Shown here piece by piece: positions 55,805 through 64,000 of a stretch of DNA of 64,000 nt. The number at the start of each line of letters is the position of its first letter. Positions within the stretch are counted from its first letter, which is position 1. The notes under the pieces were generated by a model. That model did no database searches. It had not been told where the DNA came from and saw only the letters and a program-made list of their open reading frames with translations. A program made the position numbers and the translations under genes. Source of the stretch: Frigidibacter albus (lineage in GTDB: Bacteria; Pseudomonadota; Alphaproteobacteria; Rhodobacterales; Rhodobacteraceae); assembly GCF_009908165.1 (NCBI RefSeq), contig NZ_JAAAUC010000001.1, positions 62,001 through 126,000 of the forward strand, in the 5' to 3' direction.

Positions 55805-57426
55805 GGCTGCGGTCCTTGGCTCGGGCGGTCCTGCCAGTCGCGCCCGGGCACGGCCGACAGCAACTCGCGGGTATAGGCATTGCGCGGATGGGCGAAGAGG
55901 TCGGCCGCGGGCCCCTGCTCCACGATCTCGCCCCGCTGCATCACCGCGATCCGGTCGCAGATGCGCGAGGCGACGCGCAGGTCATGGGTTATGAACAGCA
56001 GGCCGAACTGCAGGTCCTTCTGCATCCGCGCCAGCAGCTCGAGGATCTGTGCCTGCACCGACACATCCAGCGCCGACACGCTTTCATCGGCGATCAGCAG
56101 GTCGGGCCGCACGGCCAGCGCGCGGGCGATGCAGATGCGCTGGCGCTGCCCGCCCGAAAACTCATGCGGGAAGCGCCGGGCGGCGCTACGCTCCAGCCCC
56201 ACCGCCTCGATCAGCTCCAGCGCGCGGGCCTTCGCCTGCTCGCGCGGCAGGCCGTGGATGATCGGGCCCTCGGCAATCGCGTCGCCGACGGCGTGGCGCG
56301 GGTCGAGCGCGGTGTAGGGATCCTGGAAGACGATCTGCACCTTGCGCCGCGCGTGGCGCAGGGCGCTGCCGGTCAACCCGGTGAAGGCCCCATTGTCGAT
56401 GACCACCTCGCCGCCGTCCGGCTCCACCAGACGGATCACGCATTGCGCCAGCGTGGATTTGCCGCTGCCGCTTTCGCCCACCAGCCCCAGCGTCTCGCCC
56501 CGCCGCAGGGTCACGTCCACGCCCTTAAGCGCCTGCACCTCGCGGCCGGTGCCGAGCATGGTGCGGGTCTTGTAGGTCTTGGTCAGGCCTTCGGCGCTCA
56601 GCACCGGCGCGCCCAGAACCGCGGCCGTGGTCTTGGGCGCCAGACGCGGCACCGCGGCGATCAGCTGCCGGGTATAGTCGGCCTGCGGATCATTCAGCAC
56701 CGCATCGCGGGTGCCGATTTCCACCAGCTTGCCATGGCGCATCACCGCCACGCGGTCGGCAATCTCGGCCACCACCCCGAAGTCATGGGTGATGAACAGG
56801 ATCCCGGTGCCATGTTTGCTGCGCAGGTCCAGCATCAGCTTCAGGATCTGCGCCTGCGTGGTCACGTCCAGCGCCGTCGTCGGCTCATCCGCGATCAGCA
56901 GCGCCGGGTCCAGTGCCAGCGCGGTGGCGATCATCACCCGCTGGCATTGCCCGCCCGACAGCTGGTGTGGATAGGCGCGCAAAATCGCTTCGGGGTCCGG
57001 CAGGCGCACCTCGCGGAACAGGTCGATGACCTTGTCGCGGATCTCGTCGCGCTTGAGGTCAGTATGCAGGCGGAACACCTCGGAGACCTGCGCGCCGACG
57101 CGGTAGATCGGGTTCAGCGCGGCGATGGGTTCCTGAAACACCATCGCCAGCCGCCGGCCCGACAGCTGCAACCGGTCGCGCCGGGACAGACCCAGCAGGT
57201 CGCGGCCCTCGAACAGGATCTCGCCTTGTGGGCGCGGCAGGTTGGTCGGCAGCAGCCCCATCAGCGACAGCGCGGTCAGCGATTTGCCCGACCCGGTTTC
57301 GCCCACGACGCACAGGATCTCGCCGCGGTTCAGCGTCAGCGACAGGTCTTCCACCGCAAAGGCGCGGTCGGCACCGCGGGGCAGAGGCACCGAGAGATGG
57401 CGGATGTCGATCAGCGGTTCGGTCAT
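55801..57426 (-). CDS. Fused dipeptide-type ABC transporter ATP-binding protein (DppD-DppF/GsiA-like)
   Basis: 541-aa protein with two complete ATPase modules. Module 1 (about 5-265): Walker [20 protein letters not shown], signature [15 protein letters not shown], Walker [13 protein letters not shown]. Module 2 (about 275-535): Walker [13 protein letters not shown], signature [15 protein letters not shown], Walker [14 protein letters not shown]-loop [13 protein letters not shown]. The second Walker B has DES instead of DEP, common in Dpp ATPases. It energises the DppBC-type permeases of this operon. 4-base overlaps with the creatininase and RraA-like genes. Confidence 0.9.
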   Translation of the reverse strand: MTEPLIDIRHLSVPLPRGADRAFAVEDLSLTLNRGEILCVVGETGSGKSLTALSLMGLLPTNLPRPQGEILFEGRDLLGLSRRDRLQLSGRRLAMVFQEPIAALNPIYRVGAQVSEVFRLHTDLKRDEIRDKVIDLFREVRLPDPEAILRAYPHQLSGGQCQRVMIATALALDPALLIADEPTTALDVTTQAQILKLMLDLRSKHGTGILFITHDFGVVAEIADRVAVMRHGKLVEIGTRDAVLNDPQADYTRQLIAAVPRLAPKTTAAVLGAPVLSAEGLTKTYKTRTMLGTGREVQALKGVDVTLRRGETLGLVGESGSGKSTLAQCVIRLVEPDGGEVVIDNGAFTGLTGSALRHARRKVQIVFQDPYTALDPRHAVGDAIAEGPIIHGLPREQAKARALELIEAVGLERSAARRFPHEFSGGQRQRICIARALAVRPDLLIADESVSALDVSVQAQILELLARMQKDLQFGLLFITHDLRVASRICDRIAVMQRGEIVEQGPAADLFAHPRNAYTRELLSAVPGRDWQDRPSQGPQP

Positions 57427-58229
57427 GATGCGGCCCCCACATTCAGCTGGCGCGGATCATGCTGGCGCAGGTGGGCCACCAGCCGCGCGCAATGACCGGT
57501 CAGGTGCTCGACGATCAGCCGCCCCGCCTCGGCCGAAGCCAGCGCCGGATCGCCGCCCATCATCCCGTCAGGGTGCAGCTCATGCCCGTCCAGCGGCAGG
57601 TTCAGCGGCAAGCCTTCGAACCGCACCCCGGTCACCCCGATGGCTGGCAAGCCCATCGCCTGTGCAGGCACCGCGGCGCGCATCAGGTCGGGACGCATCT
57701 CGGCGGGGCGCAGGTACATCGACACAGAGGTGACAGGATCGCCGCCGTGCCCCCGCGCCTGCGCGGCTGCGGGGCCGTGGATCTGCGTCCACAGGCTGTC
57801 GGGGATCGAGCGCCACAGGTCGATCGAGGCAACGGCGACCCCGGTCCTGCGGCGGAGGCCGCGCAGCGCCTCGTCGATCAGCGCGGCGTTGGTGGAATGG
57901 CCGTTCACGATCAGCAGGCGCGTGATGTCATGGTCGAGGAAAGAGGTGACCATATCCTCGATCACCGCGCGGAAGGTCGCGGCGCGCAGCTGCATCCCGC
58001 CCGGATAACCGCGGAAGAACTCGGCATAGCCAAAGGGCAGGCAGGGCGCGGCGATGGCGCCCGAGGCCTTGGCCGCGCGCAGGGCGATCTCTTCGGCCAG
58101 CAGGTAGTCGCCCATCGGCGCATGGGGCCCCTGCTCCTCATGGCTGCCAAGCGGCAGCAGGATCACCGGGTCATCCGCCAGACGGTCGCGGAACTCCGCG
58201 ACCGTCATGTCTTTCAGCGCATGTTTCAC
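57423..58229 (-). CDS. Creatininase-family amidohydrolase
   Basis: 268-aa creatininase/formamide-amidohydrolase-fold enzyme. The metal motif reads PLGSHEEQGPHAPMGDYLLA (about 26-45) where creatininase has GSxEQHGPH; the His of EQH becomes Gln33, but Glu31, His36 and Asp41 stay. Also LLIVNGHSTNAALIDEALRG and the RGHGGDPVTSVSMYL region (GHAGExxTS in relatives). Start is GTG 58229, overlapping the stop of the binding-protein gene (GTGA). It should cleave a cyclic amide or formamide-like bond in a solute imported by the flanking ABC system. Confidence 0.85.
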   Translation of the reverse strand: MKHALKDMTVAEFRDRLADDPVILLPLGSHEEQGPHAPMGDYLLAEEIALRAAKASGAIAAPCLPFGYAEFFRGYPGGMQLRAATFRAVIEDMVTSFLDHDITRLLIVNGHSTNAALIDEALRGLRRRTGVAVASIDLWRSIPDSLWTQIHGPAAAQARGHGGDPVTSVSMYLRPAEMRPDLMRAAVPAQAMGLPAIGVTGVRFEGLPLNLPLDGHELHPDGMMGGDPALASAEAGRLIVEHLTGHCARLVAHLRQHDPRQLNVGAAS

Positions 58230-59812
58230 GCCGGCAGCGCCATGTAATCGCCGAACATCCGCATCTCGCCATCCGGGCGCGGCACGAACTCGATATCGGC
58301 GCGGTGGGCCCAGTTGTAGACGCTCTTCCACAGGTAGTAGCCCGGGGTCACGTCCTGCCAGGCCTGCGACAGCTTGAGATAGGCGGCCTTGCGGTCCTCG
58401 AACTCTACCGCCTCTTCGAACTCCTTGCCGGCGGCGAGGTATTCGGGCGTCGGGTCCCAGGTCTTCCAATGCGCGGTGGACCGGCTGGCCGTCGGGCCCC
58501 AGTCGAGCCACAGCGGCTGATAGGGGTCGCCGGGGATGAAGTCCGTCGACATCGACATGTTCATCAGGTGGTAGGGGCGGGTGTAGACCAGCTCGAAATT
58601 GTCGAGGATCACCGCCTGCACGTTGACGCCGATCTGGCGCCACTGTTCCACCATGATCTCGGCCGCGGCCTCGTAGTTCGGGTAGAACTGCCGGGTGATA
58701 TGCCAGCGCAGCACCTGCCCGTCATAGCCCGACGCCTCGACCAGGGCCCGCGCCGCCTCGGGGTCATAGGGCAGCGGGTTGACCATGTCGGGGTCGTAGA
58801 AGTCGCCATATTCGGGGAAGTTGAACGGCACCGGCGGGTGGAAGGTGGTCTCGCCGAACAGCGCCTGCACGATGGCATCCATGTCGATGGCCTGCACCAT
58901 CGCCTTGCGCAGGTTCACATCGACCAGCGGGTTGTCTTCCGGGTCCGGCCGGGTGTTGAACGCAAAGGCCGGGTAGTTGCCGGCCAGCGCCCGCGCGACG
59001 ATCACCTCGTCATAGCTGGCAAGCTGCGCTTCCTGATCGGTAGGGATGTTGGCGATGAAGTCGAACTCGCCCGACACCAGCCCCGCCATCCGGCCCGCGA
59101 ATTCCGGCACGATGCGCCAGATCAGCTTTTCGGCTGGCGGCGTGCCGCCCCAATAATCGTCAAACGCCTCCATCTCCAGCACTTCGCCGGACCGGAACAG
59201 CGTCACCCGATACGGCCCGGTGCCGATGGGCGCCTGGCCAAAGGCATCGACGCCCATTTCCAGATAGGCCGCCTTCGGCACGACGAAGCCGATATAGCCG
59301 GTCAGCTTGCCGGGGATGTAGGGGTCTTCGCGCGCAGTCTCGATCTCGACCGTCAGGTCATCGATCGCCTCGACCCGCACGAAGCCCGCGGTGAAGGTCT
59401 TGCCCCGCGGCTCGAACGGGCTCTCGCCCCACAGCCGCTCCGGGCCAAGCGTGAAGGCCACATCCTCGGCCGTCATCGTCTCGCCGTTATGGAACTTGAC
59501 GCCCTCGCGCAGCTTCAGCGTCCAGACAGTGCCTTCGCGCGACCATTCTGTCGCAAGGCCGGGCACCAGCGCCAGCCCCTGTTCATCGGCGATGTAATCG
59601 CGTTCGACCAGATGCGAGTAGATGTTGGGGAAGAACCGCCGGGTGGTGGTGGAAATCCCGTTGATGGTGTTGATGTTGGCCCAGAGGTTGTCCACCGCGA
59701 TGGTCAGCGTCGGGCGGGTGCCGTCCTGCGCAAGCGCCATGCCCTGCGGCAACCACAGCGTCGCCGCCCCGGCTCCAAGCGAATATTTCCCAAAGTTGCG
59801 TCTGCTGATCAT
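58226..59812 (-). CDS. ABC transporter substrate-binding protein (dipeptide/oligopeptide family 5)
   Basis: 528-aa SBP_bac_5 protein with a Tat-like signal (ISRRNFGKYSLGAGAATLWL, then PQGMALA before QDGTR). Mature landmarks: LTIAVDNLWANINTINGIST, LATEWSREGTVWTLKLREGV, FHNGETMTAEDVAFTLGPER, LRKAMVQAIDMDAIVQALFG and PEAARALVEASGYDG. This cluster-C fold binds peptides, but also glutathione, nickel or opines. Preceded by both permease genes (29-base gap) and coupled to the creatininase. Confidence 0.87.
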   Translation of the reverse strand: MISRRNFGKYSLGAGAATLWLPQGMALAQDGTRPTLTIAVDNLWANINTINGISTTTRRFFPNIYSHLVERDYIADEQGLALVPGLATEWSREGTVWTLKLREGVKFHNGETMTAEDVAFTLGPERLWGESPFEPRGKTFTAGFVRVEAIDDLTVEIETAREDPYIPGKLTGYIGFVVPKAAYLEMGVDAFGQAPIGTGPYRVTLFRSGEVLEMEAFDDYWGGTPPAEKLIWRIVPEFAGRMAGLVSGEFDFIANIPTDQEAQLASYDEVIVARALAGNYPAFAFNTRPDPEDNPLVDVNLRKAMVQAIDMDAIVQALFGETTFHPPVPFNFPEYGDFYDPDMVNPLPYDPEAARALVEASGYDGQVLRWHITRQFYPNYEAAAEIMVEQWRQIGVNVQAVILDNFELVYTRPYHLMNMSMSTDFIPGDPYQPLWLDWGPTASRSTAHWKTWDPTPEYLAAGKEFEEAVEFEDRKAAYLKLSQAWQDVTPGYYLWKSVYNWAHRADIEFVPRPDGEMRMFGDYMALPA

Positions 59813-59841
59813 CGGCTAGCCTCCGGTTGGCTTTCAGGGTT

Positions 59842-60681
59842 TCAGGTCGTTCTCGTCTTCAGCATCGGGTCGAGCCGGTCGCGCAAGGCATCCCCCAGCA
59901 ACGACATGGACAGGGTGATCAGGAAGATCAGCAGCCCCGGCCAGACCGAGATCCACCAGGCGGTGGACAGGTAATCGCGCCCATCGCCCAGAATCTGCCC
60001 AAGGCTGGTATTGGGCGGCTGGATCCCCAGCCCGAGGAACGACAGCGAGGTTTCCAGCAGGATGATCTGCGGGAAAGTCAGTGTCACCTGCACGATCAGC
60101 GCCGAGGCGACATTGGGCAGGATATGGCGCAGGTAGAGCCGCCCCGGCCCTGCCCCCAACGCCTCGACCGCGCGGGCATAGGGCTGCGCGCGGGCCGACA
60201 GCACCACGCCGCGGGCAAGGCGGGCATAGGTTTCCCAGCCGAACATCCCCATCAGGATGACGAACAGCACCATCGAGTTGCCGAAGAAGGCCAGCAGCGT
60301 CAGCGCGATCAGGATGAAGGGCAAGGATGCCTGAAAATCCACGAACATCATCAGGATTTCCTCGGTCAGCCCACGGAAGTGGGCGGCAAGGAAGCCGACG
60401 AAGGTGCCGAAGATCGCGCCGATGAGCGTGCCCGCCAGTGCCACCGACAATGACATCTGCAGCCCCGCGACCAGCCGGGCGACCATGTCGCGCCCGATCC
60501 GGTCGGTGCCGAGCGGAAACTCTGCGCTGCCGCCTTCCATGAAGGCGGGCGGCTGCAAGCGGCTGAGCAGCGCCTGATCGGTCACCAGATGCGGGGTGAA
60601 GACGTTGCCGAACACGGCGACGGCAACGGCCGCGGTCAGGATGCCGCTGGCCAGAACGGTGATGACGTTCGGACGGCTCAT
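59842..60681 (-). CDS. ABC transporter permease (DppC-like)
   Basis: 279-aa permease with the OppC_N N-terminus and about six helices. FPLGTDRIGRDMVARLVAGL is the typical DppC motif; EAA loop: YARAVEALGAGPGRLYLRHI then LPNVASALI; the C-terminal LETSLSFLGLGIQPPNTSLG then QILGDGRDYL is diagnostic. A 4-base overlap couples it to the DppB-like gene. It completes the heterodimeric channel. Confidence 0.9.
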   Translation of the reverse strand: MSRPNVITVLASGILTAAVAVAVFGNVFTPHLVTDQALLSRLQPPAFMEGGSAEFPLGTDRIGRDMVARLVAGLQMSLSVALAGTLIGAIFGTFVGFLAAHFRGLTEEILMMFVDFQASLPFILIALTLLAFFGNSMVLFVILMGMFGWETYARLARGVVLSARAQPYARAVEALGAGPGRLYLRHILPNVASALIVQVTLTFPQIILLETSLSFLGLGIQPPNTSLGQILGDGRDYLSTAWWISVWPGLLIFLITLSMSLLGDALRDRLDPMLKTRTT

Positions 60682-61601
60682 TTCGCGCCCTCCCGGATGC
60701 GGGGGTCAAGCAGGCCGTAGAGCAGGTCCACGATCAGGTTGGCCAGCACCATCGTCACCGCGATCACCAGCACCAGCCCCTGCACCACCGCCAGATCGCG
60801 CTGCGACACCGCCACGACCAGCAGCCGACCGATCCCGGGCCAGGCGAACACCGATTCAATCACGATGGCCCCGGCGACCAGCTGCCCGAGGTTGAGGCCG
60901 ATTACCGTGACGATGGGGATGGCCGCATTGGGCAGGGCATGGAACAGCACGCGCTGCCAGAACGGCACCCCACGGGCCGCGGCGGCGCGCATGTAGGGCT
61001 TCTCCAGCACCTCGAGCATCGCCGACCGGGTGAAGCGGGCCAGCGTCCCGGCGGTGAAGGTCGCCAGCGTGATCGAGGGCATCAGCAGGTGCAGGAAGGT
61101 GCCCGTACCGGAAGAGGGCAGGATTTGCAGGTAAAGCGAGAAGAGAAGGATCAGCAAGATGCCCAGAAAGAAGTTGGGCAGCGCAAAGCCGAACACCGCA
61201 AAGACCATCACGATCCGGTCGGTCAGCCGCCCGCGCCGCAACGCCGCAACGATTCCCGCCGGGATGCCGATGACGGCGGCGATCAGGAATGCGGCCAGCC
61301 CCAGCTGCGCCGTCGCCGGCAAACGCTCCAGAATGATGTCCATCACCGGGCGGCTGTCGCGCAGAGAGTTGCCGAACTGCCCCGTGGCCATCTGGCCTAT
61401 GTAGCTGATATATTGGGCAAAGAGCGACCGATCAAGCCCCCAGAGCTCACGGAAATGCTCGATCTCGTCCGGCATGGCATCGGCGCCAAGCAGCGCCACC
61501 ACCGGGTCGCCCGAGGTGCGCAGCACGATGAATGCGAAGGTCACGACGAACCACAGCGTGATGATCGTGCGCAGAAGCTTGATCAGCCAGAAACGTGTCA
61601 T
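60678..61601 (-). CDS. ABC transporter permease (DppB-like)
   Basis: 307-aa permease, first gene of the operon. N-terminal helix LLRTIITLWFVVTFAFIVLR and FRELWGLDRSLFAQYISYIG are DppB-like; EAA loop: EVLEKPYMRAAAARGVPFWQ then RVLFHALPNA; C-terminal SVFAWPGIGRLLVVAVSQRD then LAVVQGLVLVIAVT. About six helices. Divergent from a LysR gene across 91 bases containing two palindromes, so operon transcription starts in that gap. Confidence 0.9.
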   Translation of the reverse strand: MTRFWLIKLLRTIITLWFVVTFAFIVLRTSGDPVVALLGADAMPDEIEHFRELWGLDRSLFAQYISYIGQMATGQFGNSLRDSRPVMDIILERLPATAQLGLAAFLIAAVIGIPAGIVAALRRGRLTDRIVMVFAVFGFALPNFFLGILLILLFSLYLQILPSSGTGTFLHLLMPSITLATFTAGTLARFTRSAMLEVLEKPYMRAAAARGVPFWQRVLFHALPNAAIPIVTVIGLNLGQLVAGAIVIESVFAWPGIGRLLVVAVSQRDLAVVQGLVLVIAVTMVLANLIVDLLYGLLDPRIREGAK

Positions 61602-61648
61602 GAACCCCTTGCCTGTCGATAAGCCCCCAGCGAACCACGCGTTTGCAC

Positions 61649-61694
61649 AGGGATCAATTCCCTAATCGGCAATGGTTTGATATGTTCCGCATAT
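61649..61694. promoter_or_regulatory. Two palindromes in the LysR/ABC divergent promoter region
   Basis: AGGGA (61649-61653), spacer TCAAT, TCCCT (61659-61663); and ATATG (61680-61684), spacer TTCCG, CATAT (61690-61694). The second overlaps the LysR start codon at 61693. LysR proteins typically bind palindromes with a T-N11-A core, one recognition and one activation site. Spacing of 31 bases centre-to-centre (about three turns) fits such a pair. Confidence 0.45.
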
Positions 61695-62637
61695 GAATAC
61701 CGGGATCGATCTTCGCCAGCTTCGCTACTTCGTCTGCCTTGCAGAAGAGCTGCACTTTGGCCGCGCCGCCCAAAGGCTGGGCATCGCGCAGGCCCCGCTC
61801 AGCCAGCAGATCCGCGCGATGGAGGAACGCCTTGGCGTGGCGCTGTTCCACCGCACCACCCGCCGCACCCGGCTGACGGCGGCGGGCGACACGCTGCTGC
61901 GCCACGCCCGCGGCCTGCTGGGGGGAATGGACCTTGCCGTGGCGCAGACCCGCGCGATGGCTGGCGAGACGACGGGGCGGATCACCGTCGCCGGCGTCAA
62001 CCTGGCGATGACGCATGTGATCCCGCCGATCCTTGCCGAGTTTCGCAAGACCTGGCCGGCGGTCATCGTCGACATCATCCACCTCAGCACCTCGGAACAG
62101 CTGCGCAGGCTGGAACTGGCCGAGATCAACGTCGCCTTCATCCGCCCCACCGAGCGGCCGCCCCACGCGCAGGTGGAAACGCTGATGCGCGAGGGCTTCG
62201 TCGCGGCCCTGCCCACCGGCCATCCGCTGACGGCCAAAGAGTCAGTGAGCCTGCAAGACCTCGCGCAAGAACCCCTGATCGGCTATGCGCCGATCCTCGG
62301 GGCCAGCTATGCCACCTTGCTGCGGAACGAGTTTCGGCGCGCCGGACTGCATCTGCGGATCGTGCAGGAATGCACCCACACCACCTCTGTCGCAGCACAT
62401 GTCGCCTCGGGGCTGGGGGTGGCGGTGATGCCGGCCTGGATCACCAATATCCGCTCGCCCTATCTCGAGTTCCGCCCGGTTCCCGAGCTGCCCCGCGCCA
62501 TCGAGCTGGTGGCAGCATGGCCCGGCGGTGAAAGCTCGCCCATCGTTCTGGACTTCCTGGAGACCACGCGGCGTGTGTCACGGCGGATCGCGGGCGAGCT
62601 TGGGATGGATGCTGTCGGCGCGGCCACAGCCGGCTGA
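61693..62637 (+). CDS. LysR-family transcriptional regulator
   Basis: 314-aa LysR regulator. HTH about 6-65 (LRQLRYFVCLAEELHFGRAA, QRLGIAQAPLSQQIRAMEER, TTRRTRLTAAGDTLL), effector domain about 92-300 (ITVAGVNLAMTHVIPPILAE, FVAALPTGHPLTAKESVSLQ, HVASGLGVAVMPAW), close to the BenM/CatM-like group. It is divergent from the DppBC-SBP-creatininase operon and probably activates it in response to an imported product. ATG 61693 is within a palindrome; no strong ribosome-binding site is visible. It is convergent with the dehydrogenase gene (7-base gap). Confidence 0.87.
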   Translation: MNTGIDLRQLRYFVCLAEELHFGRAAQRLGIAQAPLSQQIRAMEERLGVALFHRTTRRTRLTAAGDTLLRHARGLLGGMDLAVAQTRAMAGETTGRITVAGVNLAMTHVIPPILAEFRKTWPAVIVDIIHLSTSEQLRRLELAEINVAFIRPTERPPHAQVETLMREGFVAALPTGHPLTAKESVSLQDLAQEPLIGYAPILGASYATLLRNEFRRAGLHLRIVQECTHTTSVAAHVASGLGVAVMPAWITNIRSPYLEFRPVPELPRAIELVAAWPGGESSPIVLDFLETTRRVSRRIAGELGMDAVGAATAG

Positions 62638-62644
62638 CATTCGA

Positions 62645-63604
62645 TCAGACGAGGATGTCGATCTCCCGCGGGGCCCTACCGCTGTCGATGGCCTGGAGGT
62701 TGCCGAACATCCGGGTCAGCGAGGTCGCAAAGCTGTCGGCCGAGATGGCGGCGATATGCGGGGTCAGCACCACGCGCTCCAGCCCCAGCAACGGGTTGTC
62801 CGGCTGGATCGGCTCGGCCGCGAACACGTCGATGCCGGCTCCGCGCAGGCGGCCCTCGCGGATCGCGTCGGCCAGCGCCTGTTCGTCGAGAACCCCGCCG
62901 CGGGCGGCGTTGATCAAGATCGCCTCGGGCTTCATCAGCGCCAACTGCTCGGCGCCGATCATGTCGCGGGTCGATGCGTTCAGCTCGCAATTCAACGTCA
63001 CCACATCGGCGGCCGCCAGCAACTCTGCCAGCGGGGCGAAGCGGAGGCCAAGTTCCGCTTCCTCCTCCGCAGGCAGCGGGCTGCGCTTGGTGTAGAGCAC
63101 CGTGCAGCCGAAGCCGCGCAGAAGCTGCACAAGCGCCTTGCCGATATAGCCCATGCCGATGATGCCGACAGTCTTGCCCGATAGCGTCATCGAGGTCGGC
63201 GCCAGCGAGCCCTTGAGCCAGTCGCCGCCGAGGATCCCCACATGGCCGCGCACCAGATTGCGGTTCACCGACAGGATCAGCCCCAGCGTCGTTTCCGCCA
63301 CCGTCACCGCATTCGACCCCGTGGTCCGCAGCACCCGCACCCCGTGCTGGCGCGCGGCCCCGAGGTCGATCCCGTCATAGCCGACGCCCCATTTGTGGAC
63401 CGCCCTTAGCCCCGGCGCCGCCATCATCGCCACTGTCACCGGCACGTCGCCGGTGATGGCAAATTGCGCACCGCTGATCGCCGCGAGCTGATCTTCGGGC
63501 GCGCGCGAGGCGGCGGTCGTCAGGCTCCACCCCTCTGGCAGGAAGGCCGCAATCCGCTCCAGCCGGTCCGGCATGGCAGGGTCGAGCATCACAACAGTGG
63601 TCAT
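62645..63604 (-). CDS. D-2-hydroxyacid dehydrogenase (NAD-dependent)
   Basis: 319-aa D-isomer-specific 2-hydroxyacid dehydrogenase. The Rossmann loop is GKTVGIIGMGYIGKALVQLL (about 140-159). Catalytic Arg is in LNCELNASTRDMIGAEQLAL, followed by MKPEAILINAARGGVLDEQA, the Glu in AGIDVFAAEPIQPDNPLL and the His in LTPHIAAI. Substrate class is glyoxylate/hydroxypyruvate/phosphoglycerate-like. ATG 63604 is chosen over 63682, which runs into the neighbouring gene. It is 16 bases after the gamma-glutamyltransferase gene on the same strand, so likely co-transcribed. Confidence 0.85.
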   Translation of the reverse strand: MTTVVMLDPAMPDRLERIAAFLPEGWSLTTAASRAPEDQLAAISGAQFAITGDVPVTVAMMAAPGLRAVHKWGVGYDGIDLGAARQHGVRVLRTTGSNAVTVAETTLGLILSVNRNLVRGHVGILGGDWLKGSLAPTSMTLSGKTVGIIGMGYIGKALVQLLRGFGCTVLYTKRSPLPAEEEAELGLRFAPLAELLAAADVVTLNCELNASTRDMIGAEQLALMKPEAILINAARGGVLDEQALADAIREGRLRGAGIDVFAAEPIQPDNPLLGLERVVLTPHIAAISADSFATSLTRMFGNLQAIDSGRAPREIDILV

Positions 63605-63620
63605 CGAAATCTCCGTCTGG

Positions 63621-64000
63621 TCAGATCTGAAAGCGCACGCCGGGGCGCGCAAGCCCGCCGCCCTGCGCCATGACGGTGCCATCGGCGCGCCAGCAGGCGG
63701 CGCCGGTCATCATGCCATCCTCTGCAAAGGCAATGGCGTTCATGCCGCCGCCGATGGTCTTGGCCAGCCGCACTTCATGCCCCCGTTCCCGCAGCGCATC
63801 CGCCATGCCCGCATAGGCCGGCTCCAGCTCGACATGCGGCCCGTCGGTCCAGAGGCGCGGCGCCTCGACCGCCTCCTGCAGCGTCATGCCGTGGTCGATC
63901 AGGTTGACGATGGCCTGCATCGCCGAGGGGAAGATCCGCACCGCCCCCGGCAGGCCGAGCGCATAGAGCGGGCGGCCGTCCTTCAGCACCATCATCGGCG
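63621..64000 (-). CDS. Gamma-glutamyltransferase, C-terminal end (start outside window)
   Basis: At least 126 codons of the small-subunit end of a gamma-glutamyltranspeptidase-family Ntn hydrolase; the reading frame continues past base 64000. Seen are MMVLKDGRPLYALGLPGAVR, IFPSAMQAIVNLIDHGMTLQ, EAVEAPRLWTDGPHVELEP and RGHEVRLAKTIGGGMNAIAF, the conserved tail of this family (family pattern LKDGKP...LGSPGG.R...V..VIDHGM). The autocatalytic Thr lies further right, out of sight. It may process gamma-glutamyl compounds or glutathione derivatives, in line with neighbouring peptide-type ABC genes. Confidence 0.82.
   Translation of the reverse strand, partial: PMMVLKDGRPLYALGLPGAVRIFPSAMQAIVNLIDHGMTLQEAVEAPRLWTDGPHVELEPAYAGMADALRERGHEVRLAKTIGGGMNAIAFAEDGMMTGAACWRADGTVMAQGGGLARPGVRFQI

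Noticed and set aside
59834-60709. Overlapping 291-codon minus-strand frame beside the DppC-like gene
   Set aside because: Out of frame with the DppC motifs (LGTDRIGRDM, LSFLGLGIQPP), which are all in the 59842-60681 frame.

Overview
The window looks like a chromosomal segment of a high-GC alphaproteobacterium, most probably Rhodobacterales/Rhodobacteraceae. The evidence is the dense ATGA/GTGA/TGATG-coupled operons, the abundance of TRAP and ABC uptake systems, the glpDSTPQUV-K glycerol operon of the rhizobial/rhodobacterial type, and the NasTS-controlled assimilatory nitrate operon. No rRNA, tRNA, CRISPR array, phage or plasmid functions were seen. Assignments come from reading sequence and motifs only; no database search was possible.

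Layout. 1-1.2 kb: the end of kdpD and all of kdpE. 1.2-2.0 kb: a decayed IS3-family element and an unassigned scrap. 2.0-9.7 kb: a GntR regulator divergent from a hydantoinase/oxoprolinase pair (hyuAB) and a TRAP transporter (dctPQM). 9.7-10.9 kb: a LysR regulator and a remnant resembling a cysteine synthase C-terminus. 10.9-19.3 kb: one tightly packed eight-gene minus-strand operon: FAD oxidoreductase, DsbA-fold isomerase, M19-dipeptidase-like protein, a complete polyamine/opine-type ABC importer, and a carboxylesterase.

19.8-31.1 kb: the nitrate assimilation island nasT-nasS-nrtABC-nirB-nirD-nasA-cobA. The nasS-nrtA gap holds two hairpins with A1/G4 hexaloops followed by a terminator-like structure. 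This is the arrangement expected for NasT (ANTAR) antitermination. 31.4-35.7 kb: an RND efflux pair. 35.8-36.9 kb: a frameshifted Fic protein gene. 37.0-47.3 kb: glpK, the seven-gene glpD-S-T-P-Q-U-V operon and divergent glpR. GlpS and GlpT carry complementary degenerate ATPase motifs. 47.5-52.7 kb: a MarR regulator, a perfect palindrome, and a three-subunit molybdenum aldehyde/xanthine-type oxidoreductase with its XdhC-like chaperone. 52.8-55.1 kb: an SDR/AraC divergent pair and a small WGR protein whose ribosome-binding site lies in a hairpin.

55.1-61.6 kb: a fully coupled peptide-type ABC operon carrying a creatininase-family amidohydrolase and an RraA-like protein, divergent from a LysR regulator. 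62.6-64.0 kb: a D-2-hydroxyacid dehydrogenase and the C-terminal end of a gamma-glutamyltransferase that runs off the window.

Functionally the segment is a scavenging and nitrogen/carbon acquisition region: cyclic amides (hyuAB), nitrate, glycerol, aldehydes or purine-like heterocycles, and two unassigned small amide/ester substrates. Each uptake system is paired with catabolic enzymes and usually a local regulator. The best candidates for something undescribed are the eight-gene operon at 10.9-19.3 kb and the creatininase/RraA/ABC operon at 55.1-61.6 kb. In each, key catalytic residues of named families are replaced while the rest of the fold is retained.
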